Source of the DNA: Nocardiopsis sp. YSL2
GTDB lineage: Bacteria; Actinomycetota; Actinomycetes; Streptosporangiales; Streptosporangiaceae
NCBI RefSeq assembly: GCF_030555055.1
Contig: NZ_JAMOAO010000001.1
Coordinates: 2,542,001-2,606,000 of the forward strand
Length of the DNA stretch: 64,000 nt
Direction of reading: 5' to 3'
Part shown: positions 36,001 to 43,554 of the stretch, one piece after another
Layout: each line of letters opens with the position of its first letter
How positions within the stretch are numbered: position 1 is the first letter of the stretch
Position numbers and translations under genes: made by a program
Notes under the pieces: model-generated
Database searches by the model: none
What the model saw: only the letters and a program-made list of their open reading frames with translations
Told to the model about the DNA's origin: nothing

Positions 36001-39000
36001 GCCACCAGGGCGGTGACCGTCCCCGTCTCCAACAGGAGCGTGGGCGGTAGGGCGACATCGAGCCGTTCGCCGATGTCCTGGGCCATCGACACCGACAGCA
36101 TGGAGTCCATTCCGAGCTGCTGGAGGGGCGCCTCCTGATCGATCTCCTCGACGTCGATCTCCAGCGCCCCGGCCACCCAGCCGATCACGGCCGAGGTCAG
36201 GTCGCCCCCACCGGGCGCGCCGGCCGCCCCGGATGCCCCGGGCGCCCCGTGCTGTCCGTTCGCGGTACCGGGCACCGGTCCGTGGCCGTTGGCCGCTGGG
36301 TCGACCGCGGGTACCGGGCGGGGCGCGGCGCGTCCGGTGGACGGGTCCGCCCCGGCGCCCCCGTCCGGCGGCGCGGCCGCGAGCCGCTTCCAGGTCATCT
36401 CGACCACCTCGGCGACCGGGCCGGACTCGTCCGAGACCACCAGGCTCGCGGTCACCGTCTCCCCGCCCGCGGCGACGCGCTCCCGGCGCGCGTACACCCG
36501 CGCCGCTCCCCGGAGGGGGCCGAGGACGCTGAGTGAACGCACCGAGAAGGGGACGTACAGACCGCGCGCCCCGCACGCGAGGAGGGCGACCTGGAAGGCG
36601 CCGTCCAGCAGGTGCGGATCGACCGGGCCCTGTGAGGATCCGCCCTCCAGGACGCCGAACGCCTCACCCGGCAGGGAGGAGGCCGACCGCACACACCGGT
36701 ACCCGGGGCCGTACTCCAGCCCCGCTCGCGCGAGGCCCTCGTACATCGCCGCCACGTCGACCGGAAGGGCGCCCGCGGAGGGCCCCTCCTCCAACGAGGG
36801 GGCTTCGTCCGTGCCGACGCGCGCCTCGCAGACCAGGGCGCCCGTGTCGTCGCGGAACAGGAGCCTGCCCTCCTCGCGGGCCCCGCGCAGCGCGACAGGG
36901 TCGATGACGGGGGCGCGGAACACCACGTCGGTCAGCCGGAACTCGTTCCTTCCCAGGAGCTCCGCCGCGCGGAACGGGTAGCCGGCGGCCGGGAGCACGG
37001 GCCTGCCCCGAACGATGTGCTCGGCGGCCTCCGGCAGGTGTGACCAGGTCACCCCGGCTGTGGAGGGGGACACCGCGTCCGTGGCGGGTTCCAGCCACAG
37101 CCGCCGTTCCTCGTGCGGTGTCGACGGCAACCGGACCCGGCGGGTGCGCGAGGGGGCATCCGGCAGATCGTGCCCCCGCACGAACGAGCGCGCGGCCCGG
37201 TCCAGTTCCTCGCGGGAACCGGACTCGGCCGACCGTTCCCGCGTACCGACAGGCCCCTGGACCTGGCCGGTGTGGAGTGAGCGCGTGTCCCCGACCCCCG
37301 CCAGGAAGAGGTGGAGCTTGTCCTCCAGCTGCTCAGAGCTGGAGACGACGCAGGCCAGGCGGTGCGTCCGCCCCGGCCTGAGCCGAGCGGTCGCGCACAT
37401 GGCCGCCAGCGGGGGCCGGTGCGGGGAGTTCAGCAGTCGCAGGTAGCGTCCCGCCAGGACGCGGAGGGACCGCTCCGAGTCCGCGCTCATGACCATGAGG
37501 TGCGGGCCGTCGTCCTCCGTCCCGTCCGCTTCCTCGGTGGGCGCGGTGAGAACCGCGTGCGCGTTGACCCCGCCGAAGCCGAAACTGCTGACGCCGGCCG
37601 CCGACGGACCGCGCCACTCGTCCAGACGGGCGGACACGTACAGGGGCGAGTCCTCGAAGGCGAACCCCCGGTTGGGCGCCTCCAGGTGCGACAGCGGGGG
37701 GATCCGCCGGGCCTGGAGGGCCAGCACGGTCTTGATCAGTCCGGCGATGCCCGCGGCCGGTTCCAGGTGACCGATCGCGTTCTTGACCGACCCGATCGCG
37801 ACGGAACCGCGCGGGTGGTCGGCGAGGGCGGAGCGCAGGGACTCCAGTTCGATGATGTCGCCGAGACTCGTACCCGTCCCGTGAGCCTCCACGTAGCCGA
37901 CGCGCGACACGCCCGAGTCGGCCATGGCCCGGCGGATCACGTCCTGCTGCGCGGTGGTGCTCGGCGCGGTGAGGAAACCGGAGTGGTCGCCGGTGTGGTT
38001 GACGGCGGTGCCGTTCACCACCGCCAGGACGGGGTCCCCGTCGCGGCGGGCGTCGGCGAGTCGTTTGAGGACGACCACACCGCAGCCCTCGCCCCGCACG
38101 TAGCCGTCGGCTCCGTCGTCGAAGGTGTGGCAGGCACCCGTGGGGGAGAGCATCCCGTTGCGGCGGAACGCCAGGCTCTTGTCCGGGGTCAGGATCAGGT
38201 TGGCACCGCCGACCACGGCGGCGTCCACGATGCCCGCCCGCAGGTACGTGCGCGCCTGGTCCAGTGCGACCAGGGAGGACGAGCAGGCCGTGTCCACGGC
38301 CAGGCTCGGCCCCGACCAGCCGAACGTGTACGAGAGTCGGTTGGCGATCATGGACATGGCCGTCCCGGTGGCCGCGTGCGGATCCTCGTGCCCGGCGCTC
38401 CCCGCGAGGATCTCGGGGAAGTCGCTCGCGATGGTGCCGACGAACACCCCGGTCCCGGCTCCGAGCGAGGAGCCGTCGTGTCCGCTGGACTCCAGCGCCT
38501 CGTCCGTCACACTGAGCATGAGCCGCTGGAGCGGGTCCAGGCGCCGGGCCTCGCGGTCCCCCAGCCCGAAGCGCTCCGGGGCGAAGTCCTCGACGCCCTC
38601 GACCCAGCCCGCCCGGTGCCGCTCCATCCGCTCCCACAGGTGTCCCCACCCGCGGTTGCCGTGCGGCGCGGGACCCACGCGGTCGACTCCCTCGGCCAGG
38701 TCCGCCCAGAAGTCGTCCGGTGTCGCGGCTCCGGGGAAGCGACAGGCCATGCCGATGACGGCCAGTGCGCCCTCCGGATCGGCTTCGGAGGGGGGAGCCA
38801 CGGCGGGGGACGGGTCGGGGGGAGCGGCGACGGACGGCGCCCCGGAACGGGTGTCCGCGGCGGCCCCGGTCTCCCCGGCCGCCACGGGCGGCGGCGCGGT
38901 GTCCGCCAAGCCCACCGCCGAGGCGAGCCGTTCGGGGGTGCCGGTCGCGAAGATCAGGGGCGACCCCGCGTCGACACCGAGTTCCTCGCTGACGGTGGCC

Positions 39001-42000
39001 GCGGCGCGGACGACGTTGGCCGAATCCCCGCCGAGGTCGAAGAAGTTGTCCTCCGTGCCGAACTCCGTGTGCCCGAGGACCCGGGCGAACACCGCCGCGA
39101 TGCGTTCGGCGGCCGGGACCGCGGGAACGGTGGCGGGCTCCTCGCGGGGCGCCTGCCCGGAGGAGGCGGCCGGAGTGCCGCTGCGGATGACGGTGTCCCG
39201 CGTGGGAACGGGCAGCCGCCCCCGGGCCACCTTGCCGTTCTCGGTCAGGGGCAGGGCGTCCAGGGGGACGTAGGCGTCCGGGACCATGTAGGCGGGCAGC
39301 CGTTCGGCCAGCCACTCGTCCAGGTCCGCCCGGGCGAGCGGCGCGGTCGTGACGAGGTAGGCCGTCAGCCTCGGCGCCCCCGTTCCCTCGAAGGGGACCG
39401 CGGTCACCACGGCCGCCGACACCCCGTCCAACCTCTCCAGGTGGGCCTCGATCTCACCGGGTTCGATCCGGTTGCCGCGGACCTTGATCTGGGCGTCGGC
39501 GCGGCCGATCCACTCGACCGCCCCGTCCGGGTGCAGCCGGACGTCGTCGCCGGTCCGGTAGGCGCGCCGGCCGTCCGGGAGGGTGACGAAGACCGCCGAG
39601 GTCAGGTCCGGGCGCGAACGGTAGCCCTCGGCGAGGCCGACTCCGGTGATGTACAGGGCACCCGTGCCGCCGGAGGCCGCGGGCGCCAGGTCCTCGTCCA
39701 GGACGTGCAGCTCCAGCCCGGGCAGCGGGGCGCCCAGGGGGACGAAGCCGCGCTCCAGCTCACGTACCCGGTGGGCGGAGACCCAGATGGTGGCCTCGGT
39801 CGGGCCGTACATGTTCCACAGCTCGGTGCCCGCCCCGTGCAGCGCCTCGGCGACGGTCCGCGGCAGGGCCTCGCCACCGGAGAGCGCCACCAGGCCGGGC
39901 CGCGGGCGCCACCCGGTGTCGAGCAGCAGCCGCCACAGGCTCGGTGTCGCCTGCACCAGGTCCATGGCGTCCGCCAGGTCCGTCAGTGCCTCCGGGGAGG
40001 CGACGGTGTCCTCGTCGGCCAGTTCGACCGTGGCTCCCCGGACCAGGGGGAGGAGGAGTTCGAGGAGGGAGATGTCGAAGGCGACGGTGGTGTGGGCGAG
40101 CACCCGCGCCCCGGGGTGGAGGTCCAGGACCCCTCCGACCCCCTCCAGGAAGTTGGCCAGCGCGGCGTGACCGACCTCGACCCCCTTCGGGGTGCCGGTG
40201 GAGCCGCTCGTGAACAGGACGTAGGCCAGGGACCCCGCCTCAGCCGCCTCAGCCGCCCCAGCGACCGCCCCCGGTCTCCGACCGGGCTCCGGCACGAGCA
40301 CGGGGGTGCCCACGAAGTGCGCGTTCCCCTCCAGATCGGCCGTGGTCAGGACCAGCGCGGCATCGGAGATCTGCGCGTAGGTCCGCAGCCGCTCCTGGGG
40401 GTATCCCGGGTCCAGCGGAAGGAACGCCGCTCCCGTGCGGGCGACACCCAGCATGGACGGGACGAGTTCCGGTCCTCGACCGGTGAGCAGGGCCACGACG
40501 GACCCGGGACCGACCCCGCGTTCGACCAGCTCGTCGCGGATGGCGGCGGACCAGGACTCCAGTTCCGCGTAGGTGAGCACGGAGTCCGCGGTGCGAACGG
40601 CCACCGAGTCGGGGCTCCGCTCCCACACGCGGGCCACCAGGTCGACGACGGTACCGGGGGAGCCGGCGGGCGCGCCCTCGTCTGCGGAGGACCGCGGCGT
40701 CGGCTCCTGGGCGGCGGTCGGCGTACCGGCGCTCCCGTCCCCTCGGTCCGGTTCCGCGTACAGGCGCTCCTCGACCAGGTCGACGAAGTCCAGCGCCGCG
40801 TCGTCGGACATCGCGGTCTCGCGCGCGAACACCGCCGGGACTCCGTCGGGGGGCAGCACCAGGGCGACCTCGGTGTCGGAGGCGACCGCCGCCGGGTCCT
40901 CCCGGAAGCGCTCCAGGACCATCACCCGGGTGAACGAGGGGCCTTCGGCGCCCGGTGGACGCGTGGCCAGGCCCAGCCGCACCTCCAGGTCGGTCGCGTA
41001 CAGACCCCAGCGCCGGGCCCTGTCCAGCTCCCGTTCGGTACGGCCGGGCTCGTCCGCGTCGAAGCGGATCGGCACACGGGTGGTGACCAGCCCGTGGGTC
41101 CGCTCGGCCAGGTCCTGCGCCTCCCGCGGGGACCAGCCGAAGTCGAACGCGGCGGCTCCGGCGCGCTCGGCGAGAACCCCCAGGAAGGCCTCGCGGACAC
41201 GGGCGCGGTCCTCCGCGCACATCGGGAGGAAGGCCAGTTCGAAGCGGTTGTAGTGCGACGCGTGCGCGGAGAAGTCGTCGGAGTCCAGCGGAAGGGTGCG
41301 CACGTCCGCGAGGCGGTCGCGCCACCTGTGCTCGCGGCCGCGCAATCCGGGCTGTGCGCGCTCGACCTCGTCGAGGAACCCCTCGGCCGGCGCGGGAACC
41401 GGTTCGCCCGCTCGCAGGCCCAGCCGCTGCGCCGCGCCCCGTCCGCTGAGCGTGTCGCCCTCGGTCGAGGTGAAGTCGCTCAGGACCATGTCGGCGTCGG
41501 CCGCCGCGATGCGGATCTGCGAGTCGGTCACGCTGAGCACGGTGGGGCGCGAGTACTCCTCGTCCCGGTCGAGCGTGCGGATCTGTCCGACGAAGACGGC
41601 GTCCTGGCCGGTCGCGAACGCCGGAACGCCGACCGGGTTGGGGAAGGAGCCGAAGTCCATGGCCTTGGACAGGCGTCCCGCCTCGGCGGCCGTCATCCCC
41701 GCGTGCACGACGCCGCCGCCGGCCATGCGGTCGGCGCGGGCGAAGTGGCGCCGCGTCGCGGCGCCGTCGGTGGCCACCGGCTCGGGGACGCGTCCCTCCG
41801 CCAGCACGGGGGCCATCTCCGTGAACAGGTCGATGCCGACCTGTGCGGTCTCGTAGGTCAGGGAGAGCGCGGTGGACAGGTCGCGGACCGGGAACCAGCG
41901 CTCGGCCACCACCGCTCCCGCGTCGACCTGCTCCGTCATCAGGTGCCAGGAGGCCGCGTGCCTGCGTACTCCCTCGTACAGCGCCCAGGAGGCGATGTTG

Positions 42001-42308
42001 CTGCCCGCGAACGCGGGCAGGGGGCCGTCGTGGAAGTTCAGCGCCGCGACCCGCGGCAGGGACAGGACCTCCGCGGACAGGACCCGGAAGTTGACGATGC
42101 TGAGCAGGAGGTCGAAGGGCTGTCCGGACAGGGTCTCGACCAGGTCGCCGTGCGGGTCCATGAGTTCGATGTCCCGCTCGCGGGCCCACCGTTCCACGGC
42201 GGCGTCCTCGGAGAGGATCCCCCGGATCCGGACGCCGTGGGAGAGCAGCGCCTCCGCGCAGGAGACGAGGACGCGCGTGCCGCCGATCAGGTAGCAGTCC
42301 ACGCTCAT
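33069..42308 (-). CDS. NRPS-PKS protein A: FT-A(Gly)-T-KS1-DH-ACP-KS2-AT (loading protein)
   Basis: 3079 residues, ATG overlapping the Rieske stop (ATGA). Residues 1-310 are a Met-tRNA-formyltransferase-like domain with LNFHDGPLPAF (N91, H93) and EQVDAG (D129), so catalytically intact. Residues about 320-520 match nothing I know. The A domain (about 555-1035) has LFTSGSTGTPKG, FDISLLE, NMYGPTEATIW and K1026. Its specificity residues read D-I-L-Q-L-G-M-I-W-K, one change from the glycine code. T has GGDSANV (S1096). KS1 (about 1180-1595; C1342, H1476, H1514) is AT-less. DH is at about 1750-1975 (H1764, D1902), ACP at about 2035-2110 (S2069), KS2 at about 2186-2610 (C2351) and malonyl-type AT at about 2690-3000 (HAFHS). 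The tail AAHPLVDSM is the first strand of a split DH continued on protein B. It primes the line with N-formylglycine. Confidence 0.9.
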   Translation of the reverse strand: MSVDCYLIGGTRVLVSCAEALLSHGVRIRGILSEDAAVERWARERDIELMDPHGDLVETLSGQPFDLLLSIVNFRVLSAEVLSLPRVAALNFHDGPLPAFAGSNIASWALYEGVRRHAASWHLMTEQVDAGAVVAERWFPVRDLSTALSLTYETAQVGIDLFTEMAPVLAEGRVPEPVATDGAATRRHFARADRMAGGGVVHAGMTAAEAGRLSKAMDFGSFPNPVGVPAFATGQDAVFVGQIRTLDRDEEYSRPTVLSVTDSQIRIAAADADMVLSDFTSTEGDTLSGRGAAQRLGLRAGEPVPAPAEGFLDEVERAQPGLRGREHRWRDRLADVRTLPLDSDDFSAHASHYNRFELAFLPMCAEDRARVREAFLGVLAERAGAAAFDFGWSPREAQDLAERTHGLVTTRVPIRFDADEPGRTERELDRARRWGLYATDLEVRLGLATRPPGAEGPSFTRVMVLERFREDPAAVASDTEVALVLPPDGVPAVFARETAMSDDAALDFVDLVEERLYAEPDRGDGSAGTPTAAQEPTPRSSADEGAPAGSPGTVVDLVARVWERSPDSVAVRTADSVLTYAELESWSAAIRDELVERGVGPGSVVALLTGRGPELVPSMLGVARTGAAFLPLDPGYPQERLRTYAQISDAALVLTTADLEGNAHFVGTPVLVPEPGRRPGAVAGAAEAAEAGSLAYVLFTSGSTGTPKGVEVGHAALANFLEGVGGVLDLHPGARVLAHTTVAFDISLLELLLPLVRGATVELADEDTVASPEALTDLADAMDLVQATPSLWRLLLDTGWRPRPGLVALSGGEALPRTVAEALHGAGTELWNMYGPTEATIWVSAHRVRELERGFVPLGAPLPGLELHVLDEDLAPAASGGTGALYITGVGLAEGYRSRPDLTSAVFVTLPDGRRAYRTGDDVRLHPDGAVEWIGRADAQIKVRGNRIEPGEIEAHLERLDGVSAAVVTAVPFEGTGAPRLTAYLVTTAPLARADLDEWLAERLPAYMVPDAYVPLDALPLTENGKVARGRLPVPTRDTVIRSGTPAASSGQAPREEPATVPAVPAAERIAAVFARVLGHTEFGTEDNFFDLGGDSANVVRAAATVSEELGVDAGSPLIFATGTPERLASAVGLADTAPPPVAAGETGAAADTRSGAPSVAAPPDPSPAVAPPSEADPEGALAVIGMACRFPGAATPDDFWADLAEGVDRVGPAPHGNRGWGHLWERMERHRAGWVEGVEDFAPERFGLGDREARRLDPLQRLMLSVTDEALESSGHDGSSLGAGTGVFVGTIASDFPEILAGSAGHEDPHAATGTAMSMIANRLSYTFGWSGPSLAVDTACSSSLVALDQARTYLRAGIVDAAVVGGANLILTPDKSLAFRRNGMLSPTGACHTFDDGADGYVRGEGCGVVVLKRLADARRDGDPVLAVVNGTAVNHTGDHSGFLTAPSTTAQQDVIRRAMADSGVSRVGYVEAHGTGTSLGDIIELESLRSALADHPRGSVAIGSVKNAIGHLEPAAGIAGLIKTVLALQARRIPPLSHLEAPNRGFAFEDSPLYVSARLDEWRGPSAAGVSSFGFGGVNAHAVLTAPTEEADGTEDDGPHLMVMSADSERSLRVLAGRYLRLLNSPHRPPLAAMCATARLRPGRTHRLACVVSSSEQLEDKLHLFLAGVGDTRSLHTGQVQGPVGTRERSAESGSREELDRAARSFVRGHDLPDAPSRTRRVRLPSTPHEERRLWLEPATDAVSPSTAGVTWSHLPEAAEHIVRGRPVLPAAGYPFRAAELLGRNEFRLTDVVFRAPVIDPVALRGAREEGRLLFRDDTGALVCEARVGTDEAPSLEEGPSAGALPVDVAAMYEGLARAGLEYGPGYRCVRSASSLPGEAFGVLEGGSSQGPVDPHLLDGAFQVALLACGARGLYVPFSVRSLSVLGPLRGAARVYARRERVAAGGETVTASLVVSDESGPVAEVVEMTWKRLAAAPPDGGAGADPSTGRAAPRPVPAVDPAANGHGPVPGTANGQHGAPGASGAAGAPGGGDLTSAVIGWVAGALEIDVEEIDQEAPLQQLGMDSMLSVSMAQDIGERLDVALPPTLLLETGTVTALVAELRDRYGVTSAPGSAAPAPSAPARPEPAGAPAAPPRDAVPSARTPSPAPSPPPAPSPAVGAPPAGAAAEDRGDDGDDGDDLHDIAVIGIDGVFPGASDMDELWRVLAGGEDHVREVPADRWDLEEYYSTDQEPGSVYLREAGFVREWDEFDPAFFRISPSDARWMDPQQRHLIQSVWRTLEDAGPAGARRDLTVGVFVGASYQHYRDQVVGDVVPTAAALGNHNAILANRVSHFLDLRGPSMTIDTLCSSSLVALHQAVRSIRGGECDQAVVAGVHMGLSPQYFQLGSRLRSFSPSGRSRAFDAAADGFVPGEGVVTLLVKPLGRALRDGDRVHAVIRGTAVNHGGRSSGLTVPNGTAQRDVISAALRDAGVDAGTVTMVEAHGTGTPLGDPIEVEGLTEAFRAHTDRRQFCAIGSVKSNIGHLEPAAGLAGLAKVVLAMRHRTIPATLHLDHPNPHISFESGPFYPVGESVAWEPPAGVPRRAGLSAFGMGGVNAHVVVEEPPVLPDRTSDLPQQAHLLKVTASTEEALRRIAGDYDDHLADLPDGGFADFVRTANVGRTDHRHRAVIAVTDRESARKGLRAVASGEVAVTAVRNRSVPTAFVFTGQGSQHWGMGRALYAAEPVYREAIDECEELLGGHVSVPLREVLFGDDRALLDRTGFAQVAIVSTQVALTRLLRGWGVVPQVAIGHSLGELSAAWACGVFGLGDLLRLTAVRARLMQARPSQGSMAAVTGPVEETVRLLGEFPEVEVASFNSADHVTVTGPSGQVARLVEGLGARRARLLNVSHAFHSAHMEGAVGPFAEVLAQTPMRVPGVPLVNGLTGRWHTEESVTDPGTWAAQVRRPVRFREGVEAVRAFGVGHFWEVGPQPHLTPHVRATVGQAGAGWYTTLRRNHPEQRSLYQSVAAYLNAGVGRLDWDALHADKGGRTVTIPGYPFVRQNLSAEPLRGRRVPERPEAAAHPLVDSMDEERRGAL
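33301..34259 (-). repeat. AT-coding direct repeat, copy 2 (959 bp)
   Basis: This copy is identical in every line I compared to 18291-19249. It encodes the AT of KS2 in protein A. The identity stops abruptly inside flanking linker sequence at both ends, as expected for gene conversion or a very recent segment copy. Confidence 0.9.
34462..35339 (-). repeat. KS repeat, copy 3 (KS2)
   Basis: Nearly identical to 26333-27210 (KS4), with a divergent patch near 34600-34680. It shares the sequence bordering the AT copy with the KS6 region of protein C. Confidence 0.75.
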
Positions 42309-43465
42309 ACTCCGGCCTCCGTGTCACGCGTGTGGCTGAGGACCCAGGCGTCGATCTGCGCCACGACCTCCTCGTCCAGGGACAGCTGTCCCGGACTCCA
42401 CATGGGGTTGGACAGGCCGCGGTGGGTGCGCTCGCACAGCTCCCAGTCCTCGTAGTTGGCCTTGTCCCAGAGCGCGAAGACGGGCTCGTGGGAGAAGCTC
42501 TCCTTGGCCGTCTCGGCCGGGTGGAACAGCCAGAAGTGGCGCACGACGCAGGAGCCGGGGCTCTCGGGCCAGACCCACTGCATCATCACGTAGTCGCTGG
42601 TCATTCCGAAGAGCAGGTTCGGCAGGATGGTGATCCAGTTGACCTTGCGGCGGTCCTCCGGCGGTACGAGCGGCATGGGCGCGCGATCGCTCCGGCCGGT
42701 CGTGGAGATGGAGTTGTACCCCTCGCGCAGCATCTGCCAGGCCCCGACGATGTCGTCGCCCTTGAGGTCGTAGGTGCCCGCGTCGTCGAAGTCGGTGACC
42801 TTGTGCAGATCCTTGTGGGCGGTGGGAAAGTGGAGGCTCTCGTTGACGTTGTGCGCGACGAGCTTCCAGTTGGAGGCCACCGGGTAGTCCTTGTACTGGA
42901 CGCACCGCAGGTCGGCCAGCTCGTAGGCGTTGGCGAACCGGTCGAACTCGCCCAGGGCCTCGTCCAGGTCCGGTGGATCCTCCGCGAAGCAGACGAAGAC
43001 GACGCCGTGGCGGATCTCGGTGCTCACCCGGAGCAGGCCGTTCTTCTCCTTGTCGAAGAAGTGGTCGAGATAGGTGCCGTTCAGCGACTTGAGCCCGCCA
43101 TTGCGGTTGTACACCCAGCAGTGGTAGATGCACACGAGGCTCTGCCGCTTGCCCACGGCCTCCTCCACCAGCTTGTACCCGCGGTGGCGGCAGTAGTTGT
43201 GGTACGCCTGGATCCCCTCGTCACCGCGCAGCAGGAGGATGGACCCGCTGCCGATGTTCAACGTGGTGAAGCACCCGGGCTCGGGGAGCCGGGAGACGTG
43301 GTCCACCGGTAGCCAGCGGCGGCCGTAGATGTTCCGCATCTCGCGGAGGAACTGCTCCTCGCCGGTGTAGAACTCGTGCGACTGGCCGACACCACCGGTG
43401 TCGAAGTACTCGCGTTCCTCGTTCTGCTCACTGATGAGGTCGAACATGCTGGATGCTTCGGACAT
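42305..43465 (-). CDS. Rieske [2Fe-2S] oxygenase, ring-hydroxylase alpha-subunit type
   Basis: 386 residues. The Rieske cluster ligands are C92-x-H94 (YCRHRGY) and C112-x2-H115 (VCIYHCW). The mononuclear iron site follows as NVNESLHFPTAH (H212, H217) after NWK. The fold and length match ring-hydroxylating oxygenase alpha subunits and biosynthetic Rieske enzymes that catalyse hydroxylation or oxidative cyclisation, as in prodiginine pathways. No ferredoxin or reductase gene is next to it, so it must borrow electrons from elsewhere. It lies 89 bases after the flavoenzyme gene and its stop overlaps the PKS A start (ATGA). It is therefore part of the operon and probably tailors the released or carrier-bound product. 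Confidence 0.92.
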   Translation of the reverse strand: MSEASSMFDLISEQNEEREYFDTGGVGQSHEFYTGEEQFLREMRNIYGRRWLPVDHVSRLPEPGCFTTLNIGSGSILLLRGDEGIQAYHNYCRHRGYKLVEEAVGKRQSLVCIYHCWVYNRNGGLKSLNGTYLDHFFDKEKNGLLRVSTEIRHGVVFVCFAEDPPDLDEALGEFDRFANAYELADLRCVQYKDYPVASNWKLVAHNVNESLHFPTAHKDLHKVTDFDDAGTYDLKGDDIVGAWQMLREGYNSISTTGRSDRAPMPLVPPEDRRKVNWITILPNLLFGMTSDYVMMQWVWPESPGSCVVRHFWLFHPAETAKESFSHEPVFALWDKANYEDWELCERTHRGLSNPMWSPGQLSLDEEVVAQIDAWVLSHTRDTEAGV

Positions 43466-43554
43466 GACGGCTCCCAGGGGTGGGGACGGGGGTCGACGCG
43501 CGAGGGGATCCGACCGGCGCGGCGGGTCCGGACGGTGTGGTGGAGGGGGACCGC

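Noticed and set aside
18008-42308. A CRISPR-like reading of the PKS repeats
   Set aside because: The repeats are long, few and coding. No short regularly spaced repeats were seen anywhere in the window.
37311-42455. A 1714-codon open frame on the plus strand opposite protein A
   Set aside because: It is the complement shadow of high-GC PKS coding sequence. It has no domain match and has Arg/Gly/Val-rich composition, while the minus strand gives clear FT, A, KS and DH domains.
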